From NCBI GenBank assembly GCA_036346255.1, contig CM070625.1, positions 39,188,520 to 39,252,519 of the forward strand: a stretch of DNA of 64,000 nt. Direction: 5' to 3'. A program made the translations under genes and the position numbers. A model generated the notes under the pieces. It ran no database searches. It saw nothing but the letters and a program-made list of their open reading frames with translations, and had not been told where the DNA came from. This stretch comes from Ampelocalamus luodianensis. Taxonomy: Eukaryota > Streptophyta > Magnoliopsida > Poales > Poaceae. Below, in pieces: positions 34,301 through 48,015 of this stretch; position 1 is the stretch's first letter; every line of letters starts with the position of its first letter.

Positions 34301-37300
34301 CCTATCTCTCGAGCTGATGAGACCACAACACAAAGGCGTAAAGCGGCGTCGACCTAACACTAGTCCCGCGTTTCTAGGTATACTCATCGGAAGAGACTCG
34401 AAGGTAAGATCTTACTCGATGGTCCACAAGCGTTAACGAATATTCAAACTCGGATCACCCGGTGCCCTCTCGGCACGAGAACATACCAAAAGTTGCGTTC
34501 ACTGCGTAGGGACCGAAGCGGTCCTAGCGATCGCCAACCAGCGTAAACAACCCAATGTACCTTGGTGACTTCCCCATTGGTATCGAACCACACAACATGC
34601 ACATAGAACACGGGCTCTTGTTCCACCTCTCAATCGAACTCTTCACCGTAACAAGGATCACCTACTTTATCCAGAACACACTGGCGAAATCTCTTTAAAC
34701 AAACTCTTTTACCGACAAAACCTATCTGAAAATGAAGGATTCACATCGCAACCTGCGTTACCATTTCGGTACTAAAAGAGTCAAATCCAGAAGCGAAAAT
34801 TCATCACGAAAACCTTTCCACTTTCCAAGTGGCAGTTTGCGAATAAACTTCATGAAAGTCAAAGGAGAGATCACTTGAATGCCCAAACCATAAATTTCTT
34901 TTATTCTTTCTCAACCGATAAGAACCACACATGTCAACATAAATGTCGAGCTCAACTTGCGAAAGACATCCGTCATAAACACATGGCTCAAACAAGAATC
35001 AAGAAAACGTGTCACTAATCGAGGAAGCATCAATTTCTCAGTTTCTCTTTTAGGAATAAAATTTCTCTCAAACTTTGGAATTCCAATTCATCGCATACCA
35101 CAGTAACTCATCTCTCTTAACTTGGCATTCTCAACGCTATGCTCAAGCCGAAATACATCACCCACACCTCTGTATAGAGGCTCTATTGACTCCACAGAAA
35201 CTTTCTCTCAACAACTCCTGTACCGACAAAATTAATTTGACAGATGACTCACAATGCATCTCAAAATAGGTCTCACATGCATTCACATCACCTCAATCTT
35301 TTATTAATAAACAACTCGGAATCCTCAGCACACATATTCATATAGTTCATCAAGGGTTCTATCAATGAACATCCTACTATTCGGAATCCACTCTTATTCT
35401 ACTTCCACTATACACAAATCATTGGGCGACCAAAGTTCTAGCATAAAGATGCAAAGCCCAGATTTTTAACCTCTAAGACCCCTACAACAAACTTCTCATA
35501 TAGAAGAAGATAGGGAAAACCTCAGTTTAAATCCCTAAAATTATCACAATCCAAACATACTCGCGCATTAACATCAACACGAAAATATTTCCTCGACCCA
35601 ATTATCTTTATAAAGATTCAAGCTATTAGAGAGTTACTTACTACGTCCAAGTCATTTTTGACAATAACCCAACAATCTCAGCTATCTCATTAATCGCTTT
35701 ATCGATCAGATTACTTCGCTAATAATACTCTCATTACAACGCCATCATATTTCAACTGCACAACCGTGCAAGGTACTCAATCGCGACACTCTAATACATT
35801 GATCAAGGTTCCCATCCTTTCAAAAGTTCTAATGTTCCACCCGAATTGGACAAAGGATCTTGGATCACAAATCTCCTTAGGTTCTAATGGTTGCAACAAT
35901 GCAATCAGTTTAGCCTCAAAGGCAGACATTCTGAATAAATAAAATTTTCTCCAAGAATTATACACGAAATTAGTTCATCCTTCAATGCTCCTCGACTAAC
36001 TTTCAATCCAAGGTCTCACAACCACAATGAATAAACACTTCGAAAAACCACTGTGAAACGAACCGGTGGATCCTTCCTCAAAAGAAAAAACAAATGAAGA
36101 TATTTCTTGCTCAAGTAAACATAGGACCAAGGAAATAGTCACTTAGGCAAAGAACTCGAGAAAACATAGAGGAAGTCAACGGTGAGGGCTCACGTCTGCT
36201 ATAGCGAATACCAAACCACCAATGAGAAGAAAGTAATGCCCTTTGAAAATTGGTAAACTCTTATGGAACAAATGCATAAGGTCTAAGCACACTCAAATAA
36301 CTGCAAGTTGCGAACCACGACTTAAATCTCAATTACTTTTACTTCACTCCTTCCTTTAACGAGGAAAGTTATTTTCTGTGACTACTGCATCACTTCGCTA
36401 GCTTAAACAAGATAAGCTCTTAAGACCAAATCACAGGAACCACTTAAGAACCAATAAAATCTTTCAACACGTCACTTTACTCGAAATAGACTCAATTTCC
36501 CCATAGCTCATGAGGTCCAAATGATTGTAAACGTGAAATTCAAAACACTTTCATTAAATCAATATCACGCAAGTGATCAAATTCTTTTACTTTCAACGAA
36601 ATAATACTCTCTTAGCAAGAATCATCATAACCTCTTATCACTGCATAAACTTTTCAAAAGAGATACAATAAATTACTTCATCATATCTCTATTATCTAAA
36701 TGAGATTGCATCTACTTGATCTAGGGAAAACCTAGTGCAAAAACCTCATATTGGAAACAAGATCTTTCAACAAGATGATAATAGAACATGACAATCTCAC
36801 CAATGTACACCAACAGAAATCTCTTATTAGCTTTCATCCATTTAACTCTTCGACAATTGGCGCCAAGATAGAACACACTAAATGCTCTCTAGCCACACAT
36901 GGCACAATCAAGATTTCCTACCTCTGTTTGCAAACTCAACAATAGTTAAGAGGGTATAATCAACGTTCTAACTTATGCTCAGCAATTAGAATGAAATGCC
37001 TTAAACCTCAATATTATAGGATGCATAAGACAAGGTTTCACAAGACGATACATCATCGCTCATCTAGTCATTTAAACAAGCTTCAATAGTTTTTACCATG
37101 GCAAGAATTAGGTAACGCTATAATTCGAATAAGATCATCAATATTCAAATAGAAGATGATTCAAGATGAATATTTATCAAGACAACATTCGAACATATCC
37201 TTAACTTAACCATCACTAGCGGTTAGAATAACCGAAAAAGGGCCTAGATTCCAATCCGTCTAACAAATTTAACAGATTACTCGATCGTAAGGATCAAACC

Positions 37301-38322
37301 GATTCATCAACATTTCCACACTTCTTAATAACAATAGGTTCTTGAACAGAATGAACAAACTCTTATCTAAAATTCATCATGTACCAAATACAACGATACT
37401 TCGCATTAGGCAATTCACTTCCATGGATTCTAGTTGAGAAAAAAAACTGCTTACACAAAGCCAAAAACCTAAATATGACAACTTATCTCATAACGGTTAA
37501 TTCATTTAATTAACACCTCTTACTTAAGCATGACAAGACATCAGTTAGGGATTTTAACCCAATCCTTCAGAAGAAGAGGTATTAAATTTCAACACTCGAA
37601 ATAATCTAAAAGAAATACATAAAGCCAAAGGTTTCACATGATAAAGAACTTGCAACAGAAAACTTTCAGTATCCACAATACCAAGCGAATAATTGAATCA
37701 CATTTCCAATAAGAAGAGTAGAACTCCCAAGAAAAGATAAATCTTGCCGATAACCAACGTTCCCAAGAAACAACTTTAGACCAGCAGTCAGGAGAACAAG
37801 TAGTCGATTTATGAAACCAAGAAAGTCCAATGAAAACTCATCAGAAGGAATGTAAAGCACTAACTCAAGAAAACTTCATCAACTGCAACTATTACCAGAA
37901 TTGGCCAAATTCAAGATCAAGGAAGAGAATAACTTTTCTAAAGAAACTCGCCCTCAACACCCATAACTATGGTATTCAGGGTAGATACTACTCTATTCTT
38001 TTACCACGACGGTGGTGTAACACAGCAAAGCCCACGGCCGTAACCACGACCTCAACCTCTCAACATCACTCATAGCCAAAAATCACTGTGAGTATAGAAT
38101 ATCATCTCATAACAATCACAGAATAATTTCATAGGTATAGAAGATCATATCATATCATATCATATAGTAACAAGGCAACATAACAGCAACAGAAACGCAT
38201 TGCTTGAACCATCCCATCCTACTATGCACCAGTGTGCCAGGTTTTAGGTTAATAACCATTAACAAATTTTCACAAATTCAGCTACCTAAGTTGCTAACTT
38301 ATTCACCACGGACCTAAAGTCC
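34301..38322 (-). other. Non-coding interior of element E
   Basis: About 4 kb of AC-rich sequence with only short, unconserved frames (up to ~80 codons). No gag zinc knuckle, protease, RT or integrase motif is visible on either strand. A short ATCAT/CATAT microsatellite lies at ~38144-38166. Confidence 0.65.
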
Positions 38323-38334
38323 GCTCTGATACCA
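38323..38334 (-). other. Primer binding site of element E
   Basis: GCTCTGATACCA is the reverse complement of TGGTATCAGAGC and lies two bases inside the right-hand LTR, which fixes the element's orientation as minus. Confidence 0.92.
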
Positions 38335-38336
38335 AC

Positions 38337-40758
38337 TGTAACACCCTGGCTATTCGAAAGCCAAAATGCTACCTAAAGACCTAACATAATATCATACGAT
38401 GGAATAACCCGACAATAATTCATCAACTAAGCTAAACATATCAACATCGGTTGGAACATAACAGAATGTAATAATGGATCCACTAAGATAAACCTATCAA
38501 CGAATGATCAATGAACAACGAAGGATCAATGAACATAAACAATTATTTAAACAAACTCCTCGAAAGGAAGTTACCATCCATGTCTAAGTTTAGTTATTAC
38601 AATCCAACAAATAACGAATGAAAGACAATAACAATTCATTATTGAATCTAGTGTAGAGTGAAATATATTTGAGTAGTGCGTGTCTACTCCTCCCAAGAGA
38701 AACTTCATCAATGGTCACCTAAAAACAAATAAACAAAGCAAGAGTGAGTCCAAGACTCAGCAAGTACATTGAATATAAGAACGGACCTCCAATATGAACA
38801 AGATCACCTCTTCACGGTTTCGAACATACAACACATGAATATTTATGAATGCATGAGATGAATCAAAGTAATCGAAGGAAGGACTGCTGCGTGCTTATAC
38901 TGGTATAGCTAGTGACACACCGTCGGTGTTCACTTAAGCCCGCACCTTAACAAAAGTGCGGGGATCCAAGTCCCGTATGAAGAACGTTTCATACTGGTGT
39001 CCAAATCTGCCCATCTTTGGAATTGATGGGTCTTATATGCCCATCTTTGGAATTGATGAGTCTTTCTATCCACTCCGTGGGCGGGACATGACAATGTCCA
39101 AATCTGCCCACATTGGAATGGTGGGACTTACAATCCACTCCGTGGAGGAAACATGAGTTATGGATGCATGGAATGAAATTTGAACAATGAAAGACATCAT
39201 CTCGAAACATGGAATCAACACATATGAACGAACATAGACTTTTCACCTTCTCATGTATCATAAGATACCACAACATGAACATTTAAGCATTCATCAATCA
39301 CAAGCATTAATATTAGCAAAGTACTTGCCTTCCGCGATACGACACGTTAGCAGGCAACGATGATGCTCCCAAACCCGTAGCCTCGCTGCCTAAACAATTA
39401 AGTAATTTAAATAAGAAAACATTGCACACAACACTTCTCAACACCGTTCTACAACGCTTCCCCGGTGACTCAAGATTCAACTAGAAACTCTAATCTGAAA
39501 ATTGACTACTCAGGCACAAACCGAAACTGGACAGCAGTACGGTAAAAATCATATCTATTGATCTGGAACTCGGAATGAGGTGAGACCAGTTTCTATGGAT
39601 TCTTAACTGAAATATCTACAATACTCTAGTTGACAAGGTAACCCAATTCGGCCAATTTAATTTGCTAATAGATAGATGAAATTATAGAACAGAAACTGCC
39701 TAGATGAAAAAGACAGCAGCACTAAAAAGATCATAACTTTTATTCTACAATTCCGATTAGAGTGTTCTTTAACAATATTGAAAGTTTATAAAATTACCTA
39801 CAATAACCTAGTTGGCATGATATTCATATTTTGCCTTTCACAAAAAGTGGCACACAGGTCAAAACTAATTATAGAAACTGACATACAATCTGGACAGTCA
39901 CATTGAAATATAAATAACGTTTGTTCTACAAATCCAAATAGGGCGTTCTTTATCAATCCTGAAAGCTAATGAGATCACGTACAAAAGTAGTTATGGGCAA
40001 GACTTCTGAATCATCTTCTATCTAAGTCATAATTTAACAATTACAGTGACTGCTAATTCTCGTCAGAATTCTGGACAGCAGAAACTAAAACAATCATAAC
40101 TTTTGATCCGTATGTCGGAATCAGGTGTTCTTGGCGGCCACCGAAAGCTAAGAACAATATCTAAATAACTCTAGGTGATCAAATTTCCTAATTCTGCATT
40201 TAAGAACACGAAAGAGGCCGCGCAAGACACTGGACAGAACTGAATCTTCAGCGGACAGAACTTGATCCGATCAATCCTAATCAAGTTCACCTCTACGATT
40301 AATCCAACAACATAAACGATGATCGTTACCCTTGGAGACCACAAGAATGACGCTGGAACTCCTCACGAAGATCACCCCCACCTTTCTTCTTCTTCCCTTC
40401 CCTTCTCCTCTCTTCTTCCCGATGGCCAGCAGTAGGGAGGATGGCGCCAAGGAGAGGAGGAGCAGCAGGAGGCGGAGCATGGTAGTGTGTCGCTACTGTA
40501 GCACGGCTACTGTAGCAAGGGTGGCTAGGGTTTGGTCCCCTCCCCTCCCTTGCCTTCTAATGGGCTGCCAGACCACTCATGGGCCTTGGGCCACTAAGGC
40601 CGGCTCCTCTCCTCTCGAATATGGGTTGGCGGCCCATTCCTCTCCTAAAATTCTAAATTTTGAACTTAATTCCATCTCTAAACTTTGTTACAATCGATAT
40701 TGAATAAATTTCCCTCTCCCGAATAATATTTTCTCCAATTGATATTTGGGGTATTACA
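38337..40758 (-). repeat. 5' LTR of element E (right copy)
   Basis: 2422 bp, nearly identical to 31713-34150. The differences are dominated by single C or G gains and losses at CG/CCG sites. Confidence 0.92.
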
Positions 40759-40763
40759 CTCGA

Positions 40764-41010
40764 CGACTAGGCCGCTACCCAAATTGATTGTCTGTGGCAG
40801 ATCAGCTGGACTCTACTACATCTTCTTCGTCTTCCGCTGTGTTTCTTTATTGTTGGCTCGTAAGCCTTTCTTGTAATCAACTCTTTTTATTAATAAAGTT
40901 ATGCGAATTATGGTTGTTACCACATTTGTTTACTGTGTGAACTAGCTACTGATCATGGGACTAGTTCAGATATGCACAGAAGATTTGGGGTGCTACTCCC
41001 GGGTCCGACA
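40764..41010 (+). mobile_element. LTR A, piece 3 of 3 (3' end)
   Basis: It resumes LTR A after element E and ends ...GGGTCCGACA at 41010, a plausible LTR terminus in CA. It carries an AATAAA at 40892-40897 that could serve LTR polyadenylation. Copia coding sequence starts right after, with no primer site, so A is a 3' or solo LTR rather than a 5' LTR. Confidence 0.65.
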
Positions 41011-43503
41011 TGTCATTCTTCTCAAGATATTGCATCTTATCATGCATGACAACCATCTATCTCTTTGAATCACCAAAAGAGATAGCATTTGAATAAGTGG
41101 AATATTTTGTAGTACCTTCAATTTTCTTTTGCCACATTCAAAGCATAAGCAACAATATTAACTTCTGTAATTAAATCTTTTGGGATGCTTGAATAATTCT
41201 TTTAGATCTGTCGGTTGCAGTGGAACGTTGTGTTGGTTGAAAGACAATAGGGATATCCTATATGTTTTCTTTTTTCAGCTTCTAGTGTACATCCAGAATC
41301 AATACCATGCTCCACCAACACGATTGATTTATGTGGCTTCTTAATGGGAGCATCAATAGATGGTTTATCACGCAACATAACAGATTCATCAAAAGTAACA
41401 CTTATGCTAACAACCACCTTTCTAGTTTTATGATTCCACAATCTGTATCTTTCACAGTAGGATTATAACCAAGAAAAATGCACTTAGCGGCTTTAGGCTC
41501 TATTTTACAATTGTTAATATGAGCATAAACATGATAGCTAAATATTCTCAAATTTGACTAATATGCTGGGAAATCAGACCATACCTCAATTGGAGTCTTC
41601 TTATCAATTGCTAGGTTGTGTGACCGATTGATCAAATAATAAACAGTGGACGTGACTTCAGCATAATAACTCTTAGATACGCCAGATTTAGATAACATGC
41701 AACATAAATTCTCCATAATGGTTATGTTCATGCGTTCGGCCACACTATTTTACTGCGGAGTACTTGGGACAGTGTAATGTCTCACAATGCCATCTGATTT
41801 GCATAAAGCTTCAAATTATCTAGAACAAAACTCCGAGCCATTATCAATAAGTAGCTTCTTTACATGCTTGTCAGTTTGCTTTTCAATCATAACCTTCCGC
41901 TCCTTGAATGTCTTGCACACATATGATTTATACTTCATGAAATATGGCCAAACTCTTCTTAAACAAACATCAATGATGGTCAACATGTAGCCAGCACCTC
42001 CAAGTGAAGGAACGCGAGACTACCCTCACAAATCAGAGTGAATATAATCCAATATGTCTTGCTTTCACCGTCAAGGAGTCCTCTTTTGCATAACTCCATG
42101 CCAATTTCACTCATATGTCCCAGTCGGATATGCCAAAGATTAGTAGCATCAGACTCAGATAATTTACTTAAGAAAATATCAACATTACATAAAATTGTAG
42201 TACCTTGTAGATGATATAAGTTGGCAACTTTCATATCATATTTCATCACAACAAGAGAGCCTTTTGAGAAGTTCAGAACTCCATCTCCACCTGAATACTC
42301 GTACTCTTTAGCATCAAGAGTACTAGACAATATGATATTTCTCTTCAAACCCGAAATATGTCGAACATCCAACAAAGTTATGATGGTGCCATCAAACATC
42401 TTGATCTGGGTAAAACCAATGCCTACAATCTTGCATGGTGAATTATCACTCATCAACACATAAACATTTGGTGTAATTCACAAACCAATCTCAGTTTGGA
42501 CTCATGTGGAAAGTACCAGCTGTATCAAGAATCCACTTATCATCGATTTTATAATTACTGACAAATGCAACAAGAGCATGTCCATCAAAATCTTGCTTAG
42601 TAACAATGGTGGCTTTAGCATCATCTACTTGTTAATTCTTCTTGAAATTGTTATTCATTTTCTCCTTTTTCTTTACCCACTAGCACTTAGATATGTCGTG
42701 TACATCTTTCTTGCAATACTTGCACGACTTGTACCTGCTTCTGGATTTGATCTGCATTTCTAATTTTTTGCTTGAGCTTTTGTCTCTTCAATCGCTATTT
42801 GAACACCTTTCCTGTTGTCTGCCACGACCAACCAGGCCTTCTGCATGCGAATTTGAACTTTTGTTTGGAACCATCAATTTGATCTTTTTGTTCACATACA
42901 GTATTTCACAGACTTCATTAAGTGTAAGAGTATCTCGGCTATATAGAATAGTATTTCTGAACGTAGAGTATGAACTAGGCAGCTAGTATAAAAGAATAAT
43001 ACCCAAATCTTCAGCATCATATTTTACCTCCATAGACTCGAGATTCGAGAGTACTTGTTTGAACGCAGTGAAGTGATTCAATAATGACCCGCCTTCCACC
43101 ATCTTGTGCGAATAAAGCTTTTGCTTCAAATGCGTCTTACTGGTCATATCCTTAGTCATGCAAATCTGATCCATTCTCAACCATAATACGGCGGCGGTCT
43201 TCTCCTCTAAAACCATCTGCAGAATATTATTTAATAGATGAAAATGAATCTAAGATAAGACCTTACAATATTTTCTTTGCTTTTCCTCAAGAGACCATGC
43301 AACAGGCATCTTATCGATCCCCAATAAAGCATGCAAGAACAACTCGCATCTTGACTTGCCAGAGAGGAAACCTTGTGTCTCAATCCAGTAGTGGAATATT
43401 ATACTTTGAAGTCGCTATGCAGAAGAAATCTCAAATTTGTTGGTGCAAATATGTGTGTACTTTACAAAAAAAATTCGAAATCCTAGGTACACTTCTGTGT
43501 ACG
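41011..43503 (-). pseudogene. Element F: decayed Ty1/copia polyprotein
   Basis: On the minus strand, in order: gag UBN2-like (43216-42983: LWLRMDQICMTKDMTSKTHL, KQKLYSHKMVEGGSLLNHF), a CCHC knuckle (CKYCKKDVHDISKC, ~42755-42700), protease (WILDTAGTFHMSPN, ~42540-42490), GAG-pre-integrase (LWHIRLGHMSEIGMELCKRG, within 42459-41980), integrase (DNGSEFCS near 41840; AERMNITIMENLCCMLSKS 41743-41558), the integrase/RT spacer (KVVVSISVTFDESVM, 41441-41202) and a trace of the region before RT to ~41100. Stops and frame changes break it. RT, RNase H and both LTRs are gone. It is cut off by LTR G on one side and LTR A on the other. Confidence 0.88.
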
Positions 43504-44763
43504 TGTAACATCCCAAAAATACCAGAATGTAAAAATATGGGATTTTTAAAACTTCTCATATGTTATCTATTGTTGTCCTTTTTGCCTGCATTTTTGGAGA
43601 ATTATTGAATTACATTCTTCTCTTTTGCCGGTACCAGTGATACAAAACAAAAACCCTAATTTCGGAAACCCTAGAAATAAAAACCCTAGGAACATAAACC
43701 CAAAAGGATGAAAGCATAAAAACCTAACTTACAGGAAACCCTAAAATCCAAATCATGCTCAAACCTAAATCTACAAGTGTCCAGAAGCCCAACTAGTAAT
43801 CCCTAGCTAATATCAGATGTTACCCAATGTTACGTGAAAGCTTCTTAGCAAAATAACAGGATTTTGGAATTAATCTTGGCCTCCTTTTTCTTCTCTATTT
43901 AACCTACTATTTTCTCTTTACTTTGGCCCTCTTTATTGTTCCTTTGGCTGGGTCATGTTGAACGGCTATTGCAACCCAACTGAGCCAGAGCACAGCTTCG
44001 GTTTCTTCTCCAATGAACTAGAGATGAAATGCCAGCACTAGCACTAATCAGTTCCCATTATCTCCAACTGATCGTTGGGCCCACGGGCATGCTTCCTCTT
44101 CCACGAAGCCCCGTCCTTGCCCTGCATGAGTGCCACACCCGTGCCCATCACCTCGCCTACCCATGCTGTCACTCCTCCATCACCTCCTCCGCCCTCCTGG
44201 CCTATTTAAGCGTCGTCTCGAGCCACTGAACCCCCTACCTGCCATTATTCTCCTTCCACCTTCCTCCACCGAGCGCCAAGGTCAAGAAAAGGCGCGAGCT
44301 CCAACTAAGTCTGCGCTGGCCGCCGCCTTAGCATCGACATCCCAAACAACCCGAGGCCTTTCTTCCCAAACTCCTCATGTCACTCTGTGTCCCCAAGACA
44401 CCCCTCAATTCCCCTCACTCAATTTCTTGTTACACTCACAGGAACCCGACGGAGCCTTCTTCTTCCCCGGTCTCGGCTACAACCGGCATTTCCACCGCCA
44501 AACCTCACACGGCAGGTCCCCAGCTGATTGCTCTTCCCCACCGCTCCAATGACCTTTCCCCACCGCTCACCCGCAATCCCCCTCACCGTAGCGGCACCCC
44601 TACGGCGAGTCCTCCGCAACACCAGTGGCCCACGGTGCCAGTTCATCTCCGACCTTTTCTCCGCTGCCCAAACCCCCCGTGAGTTCCCCACACTTACCTC
44701 CTGCTGATGTGCGCCTCCGTTCCTTTCCCCTCCCACTCCGGCGCCGGTGCCCCTTATCCCCTC
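43504..44763 (+). mobile_element. LTR fragment G (gypsy type, U3 side)
   Basis: It starts TGTAACATCCCAAAAATACC inside the copia remnant. The AT-rich first half is followed by a GC-rich stretch with a TATA-like CTATTTAAG near 44202-44210. It is truncated where element H begins. The rest of this LTR is not found elsewhere in the window. ORFs at 44029-44772 lie in the GC-rich part and have no recognisable domain. Confidence 0.6.
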
Positions 44764-46673
44764 TAGTAACACCCTAGCTATGCAGAAGCCAATATATTAC
44801 TTAAAAGTCTAACATACTTCAATATTACAAAATAATTTCAACAATCTGTCAGCTATTAACAAGTAAGGATCAACAAACAATATATTGGCCCTAAGAATTT
44901 TAAAAAAAATCCAGCAACAAATCAAACTTGAAAATATCCAATCCTATTGCACTATTCAAGATAAAACTAACAAGAGTCTACACGACGATTATTAAGTATT
45001 CACTAGTTCAACCAAGTCATAATGAAAGATAACTCCAACCATGGGAACTCCATTATTACAATCCAACATTACCAAATGAAAGATAATAACAAGTCCAATA
45101 ATTAATAGTGATATATGAAATGAATGAAGTGATCCGTGACTAATCCCTCCCAAGCATGCCGTCAATAGTGTTTACCTAAAACACACAAACAAAGGCAAGA
45201 ATTAGTCCATGACTCAGCAAGTACAATAGAATAGTATGAAAATTTACTGAATCAAGAACATATCATTCACAATGTTTGAATATGAAACAGAATGGTATAA
45301 ATCTTATGCAAGAATGGAATGTATGCTCTTCACTTCTGCTTATACCGGTATAGCCAGCGAATACTCATCGGTGTTAACTCATGCCCAAATTATCAAAATA
45401 TGGGGATCCATGGCCCGTATGAAGAATATTTCATAACGGGGATCCAATTTGCCCATATTGGAATGGTGGGTCTTACATGCCCCTATTGGAATGATGGGAC
45501 TTTCAATACCACTCCTGTGGTTGAAACATGAATGAATGAATATATGAATATGAAAGACATAATCTCAAAAGCATGGATTATCATATGTGGTAAGAAGCAG
45601 GAAACATTGGAATCTAATCATAGTCTATGGAATTTAAACATAGCATGAACATCAAGCACATCAAACAAAGAATAGTCAATATAACCCACAATGTACTTCA
45701 TAACTTTCACTTTGAAACTCATAAAGGTGCGATATCGAACTCTCTGGAAAGATAACAAAATTATGTACAATAACCTAGTTGGCGAGATCCTCTAATTCTG
45801 CGCATATCTGAGTCTAATATTATTCAGTTGAAAATCTAAAGTTATAATCTGACAAACAGAAAAGACAGCAGCACAAGAAATGCTATAACTTTTAATTGGC
45901 TGAACCAAATATTGATTTCTCTATCAATTTGAAAAGCATAGAATATGAAATTCAAAAGTCTAGTTGGATCGACCCTCAGATTATGCCTTTAACAAATTTT
46001 AGCCAACAGCTGAAAACTATCATCACAACTGACATACGTTTTGGACAGTAAAATTGAAACATACATAACTTTTGTTCTACAGATCCAAAAAGGGTGTTCT
46101 TTATCGATCCTGAAAGCTAATAGAATTACCTATAAAAATCGTTTGGAGTCACATCCCTGAATCGGCTTTTCAAAATCTTAATTAATAAACAACACGACTG
46201 TTGATTCTCGTTAGGATTTCTGGACAGCAGTAAAGAAACTAACATATATCCCAAACCATAACTCTGTTTAGGTAATCTCAGAGCCTATTGAAAGCTAAAG
46301 ACAAACCCCACAAATCTCCAGGAGATCATAATCTCCAATTCGGCCTTGATCTATACGAAAACTGATGAGCAAGTAATGGACATAATACTGAAATCAATCG
46401 CAGCAGAACGACAATCCCCTAATCATGGCAATTACGAATCTAATTCAACCAAATACAACGAAGAATCGTTTGTTACCCTTGAATACCCACAAGAACTAGC
46501 TCGTTGAATAAACCCCACAAGGAAATTGTCCCCTCTTTTTCTCCTTTCTCCCCTCTTCTCCCCTCTCCTTCCTCCTCCTTGTGGCTGGCCAACTGCAAGG
46601 GAACCTGCAGGAGATGGCAGTAATGGACAGCTCGATCTTGAGAGATGGAGATGGAGGCGCCAAGGGAGAGAAG
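44764..46673 (-). repeat. 3' LTR of element H, left part
   Basis: It is related to the LTRs of element E: the same terminus, ~180 bp modules (anchors ~45864, 46044, 46223) and stem-loops at 45452-45470 and 45479-45499. It ends at AGAAG (46669-46673), the target of element I. The continuation is 51511-51737, ending GTATTACA. Confidence 0.85.
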
Positions 46674-47488
46674 TGATGAGGACATGAACCCTTCGGATAC
46701 GACCACAACTCCACCTCCAATCTGGTTGCTCTACTTCCACCACATATTGATTGAGAAGGCTTACGACCACTACACGACTTCGACTGCGTGGTCGAAGCCC
46801 CCGCTGAGTGGTCGAAGGAGGCTATCGACCACAGAAGGGGTCGTAGAAGGCTCTGACCGATCGCATCAGTCGTAGGATTGTTTTGATTGCTCGTGGTCTT
46901 AGCATATGGAGGTTCGACTACATCACGGTCGAGGACCTTAGACTAGTCCGGAAGTTCCGATTACAGTCGTAGATCACTTATATCCGTCTTTGCGCCACCT
47001 CACTTTGGGCCGAGGGCCTTGTATCAACACTACATTAGGGTTTTTGGGCGACCACCTCCCGGCCCATAAGGACACCTAGGGTTTCGAGGAGTCTGTTCAC
47101 GTGACACTAATCACGCATGAGCAGTGCCGCCGCCTCCTTCGTCCTTTAAGTAGTGGCCGCCTCCTCTAGTTCTGGGTTTTTCTTAGATTATTCGCCACTT
47201 TGGTTTCACCGTTTATCGGTTTGAGAACCCACATTGTGAACTTCATTCATATTCGCAATACAATTCAGATTGCATCTTCTTTGTTCTTGTGAGTTGCTTC
47301 GATTGCTTGCGGGGACAATAACCTTCGTGGTAAGGTCGATCGGCGTGCGGCGTGGTCGATAACGGCGATCGTGCGGGTGTAGCGAATTGCGAGGTGACGA
47401 TCTGCTGGTCGAAAGCCTCAAAGCGTCAACGTCCTCACGACAAAATCAATCGAACCTATCGAAAGATCGGGCCGCCGTAGACTCATCA
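46674..47488 (+). repeat. 5' LTR of element I
   Basis: TGATGAGG...CGTAGACTCATCA, with an imperfect terminal inverted TGATGA/TCATCA. TTTAAGTAGTGG near 47145 is a weak TATA candidate. Confidence 0.92.
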
Positions 47489-47490
47489 TT

Positions 47491-47502
47491 TGGTATCAGA
47501 GC
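47491..47502 (+). other. Primer binding site of element I
   Basis: TGGTATCAGAGC lies two bases after the 5' LTR and matches tRNA-Met. Confidence 0.9.
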
Positions 47503-47817
47503 GAAGGTTGCCCGTTAGGTAATCTCGTTTATCCCCTTTGTTAGTTGTTTCCATCACCTAGAGTCCGAAAATTGCCCTACAAAAAGTTTTAGATCTTAGT
47601 CTTTCCGCTGTCCAAACCACGTTGTGCCTTTCGCAATTTTGTTTTCAGTATTCGCGTTGTTGAGTTCGAGTCCATCGTCGGTGTCTTTGTTGCTGGTCTA
47701 GTCGTCGTAATCTAGTTTCTAGCGTCGAGTCTTTGCTGTTTTGGTCATCGTGTATCTCAGCTTGTCCTTTGTTGCATCCGTTGCAATTAGGGTTTGTCTG
47801 CTATAGCCGAGAATTGA

Positions 47818-48015
47818 GTCACCACCCCATCCGACCACTTACTCGTGACACCACCCCCATCCGACCACTTACTCGAGCCAACATTCCCATCCGACCACCT
47901 ACTCGGATTCGACCACCCACTCGGATTCGACCACCTACATCGAGTTCGACCTCCTCGTCGGATTCGACCACCTACTCGAGTTTGACCACCTTCTCGGGTT
48001 CGACCACCTGCTCGA
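47818..48015 (+). repeat. Minisatellite-like repeats in the leader of element I
   Basis: Degenerate units of ~16-30 bp built on CCGACCACYTACTCG / ATTCGACCACCTACTCG, about ten copies. Further on (48250-48350) two copies of a ~45 bp unit (AGAGGAACCCTAGGTTGGGT) alternate with A-runs, then more CGACCACC repeats (~48358-48450). They lie in the transcribed untranslated leader. Confidence 0.8.

Larger units (their letters stand above)
31713..40758 (-). mobile_element. Element E: minus-strand, LARD-like LTR retrotransposon
   Basis: It is flanked by perfect TSD CTCGA (31708-31712 and 40759-40763). On the minus strand the 5' LTR is 40758-38337, the primer site 38334-38323, the interior ~4.2 kb and the 3' LTR 34150-31713. 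Except for a scrap of the polyprotein C-terminus beside the 3' LTR, the interior has no recognisable domain. LTR ends, purine tract and tail sequence resemble those of element H, which still has pol, so H is a plausible relative of its trans partner (inference). Confidence 0.92.

Noticed and set aside
41006..41015. A TSD for the right end of LTR A
   Set aside because: The left end of LTR A is outside the window, so the flanking pentamer cannot be compared.
44029..44772. Proline-rich 101-140 codon frames
   Set aside because: They are in the GC-rich transcribed part of LTR G, with frames open on both strands and no domain.
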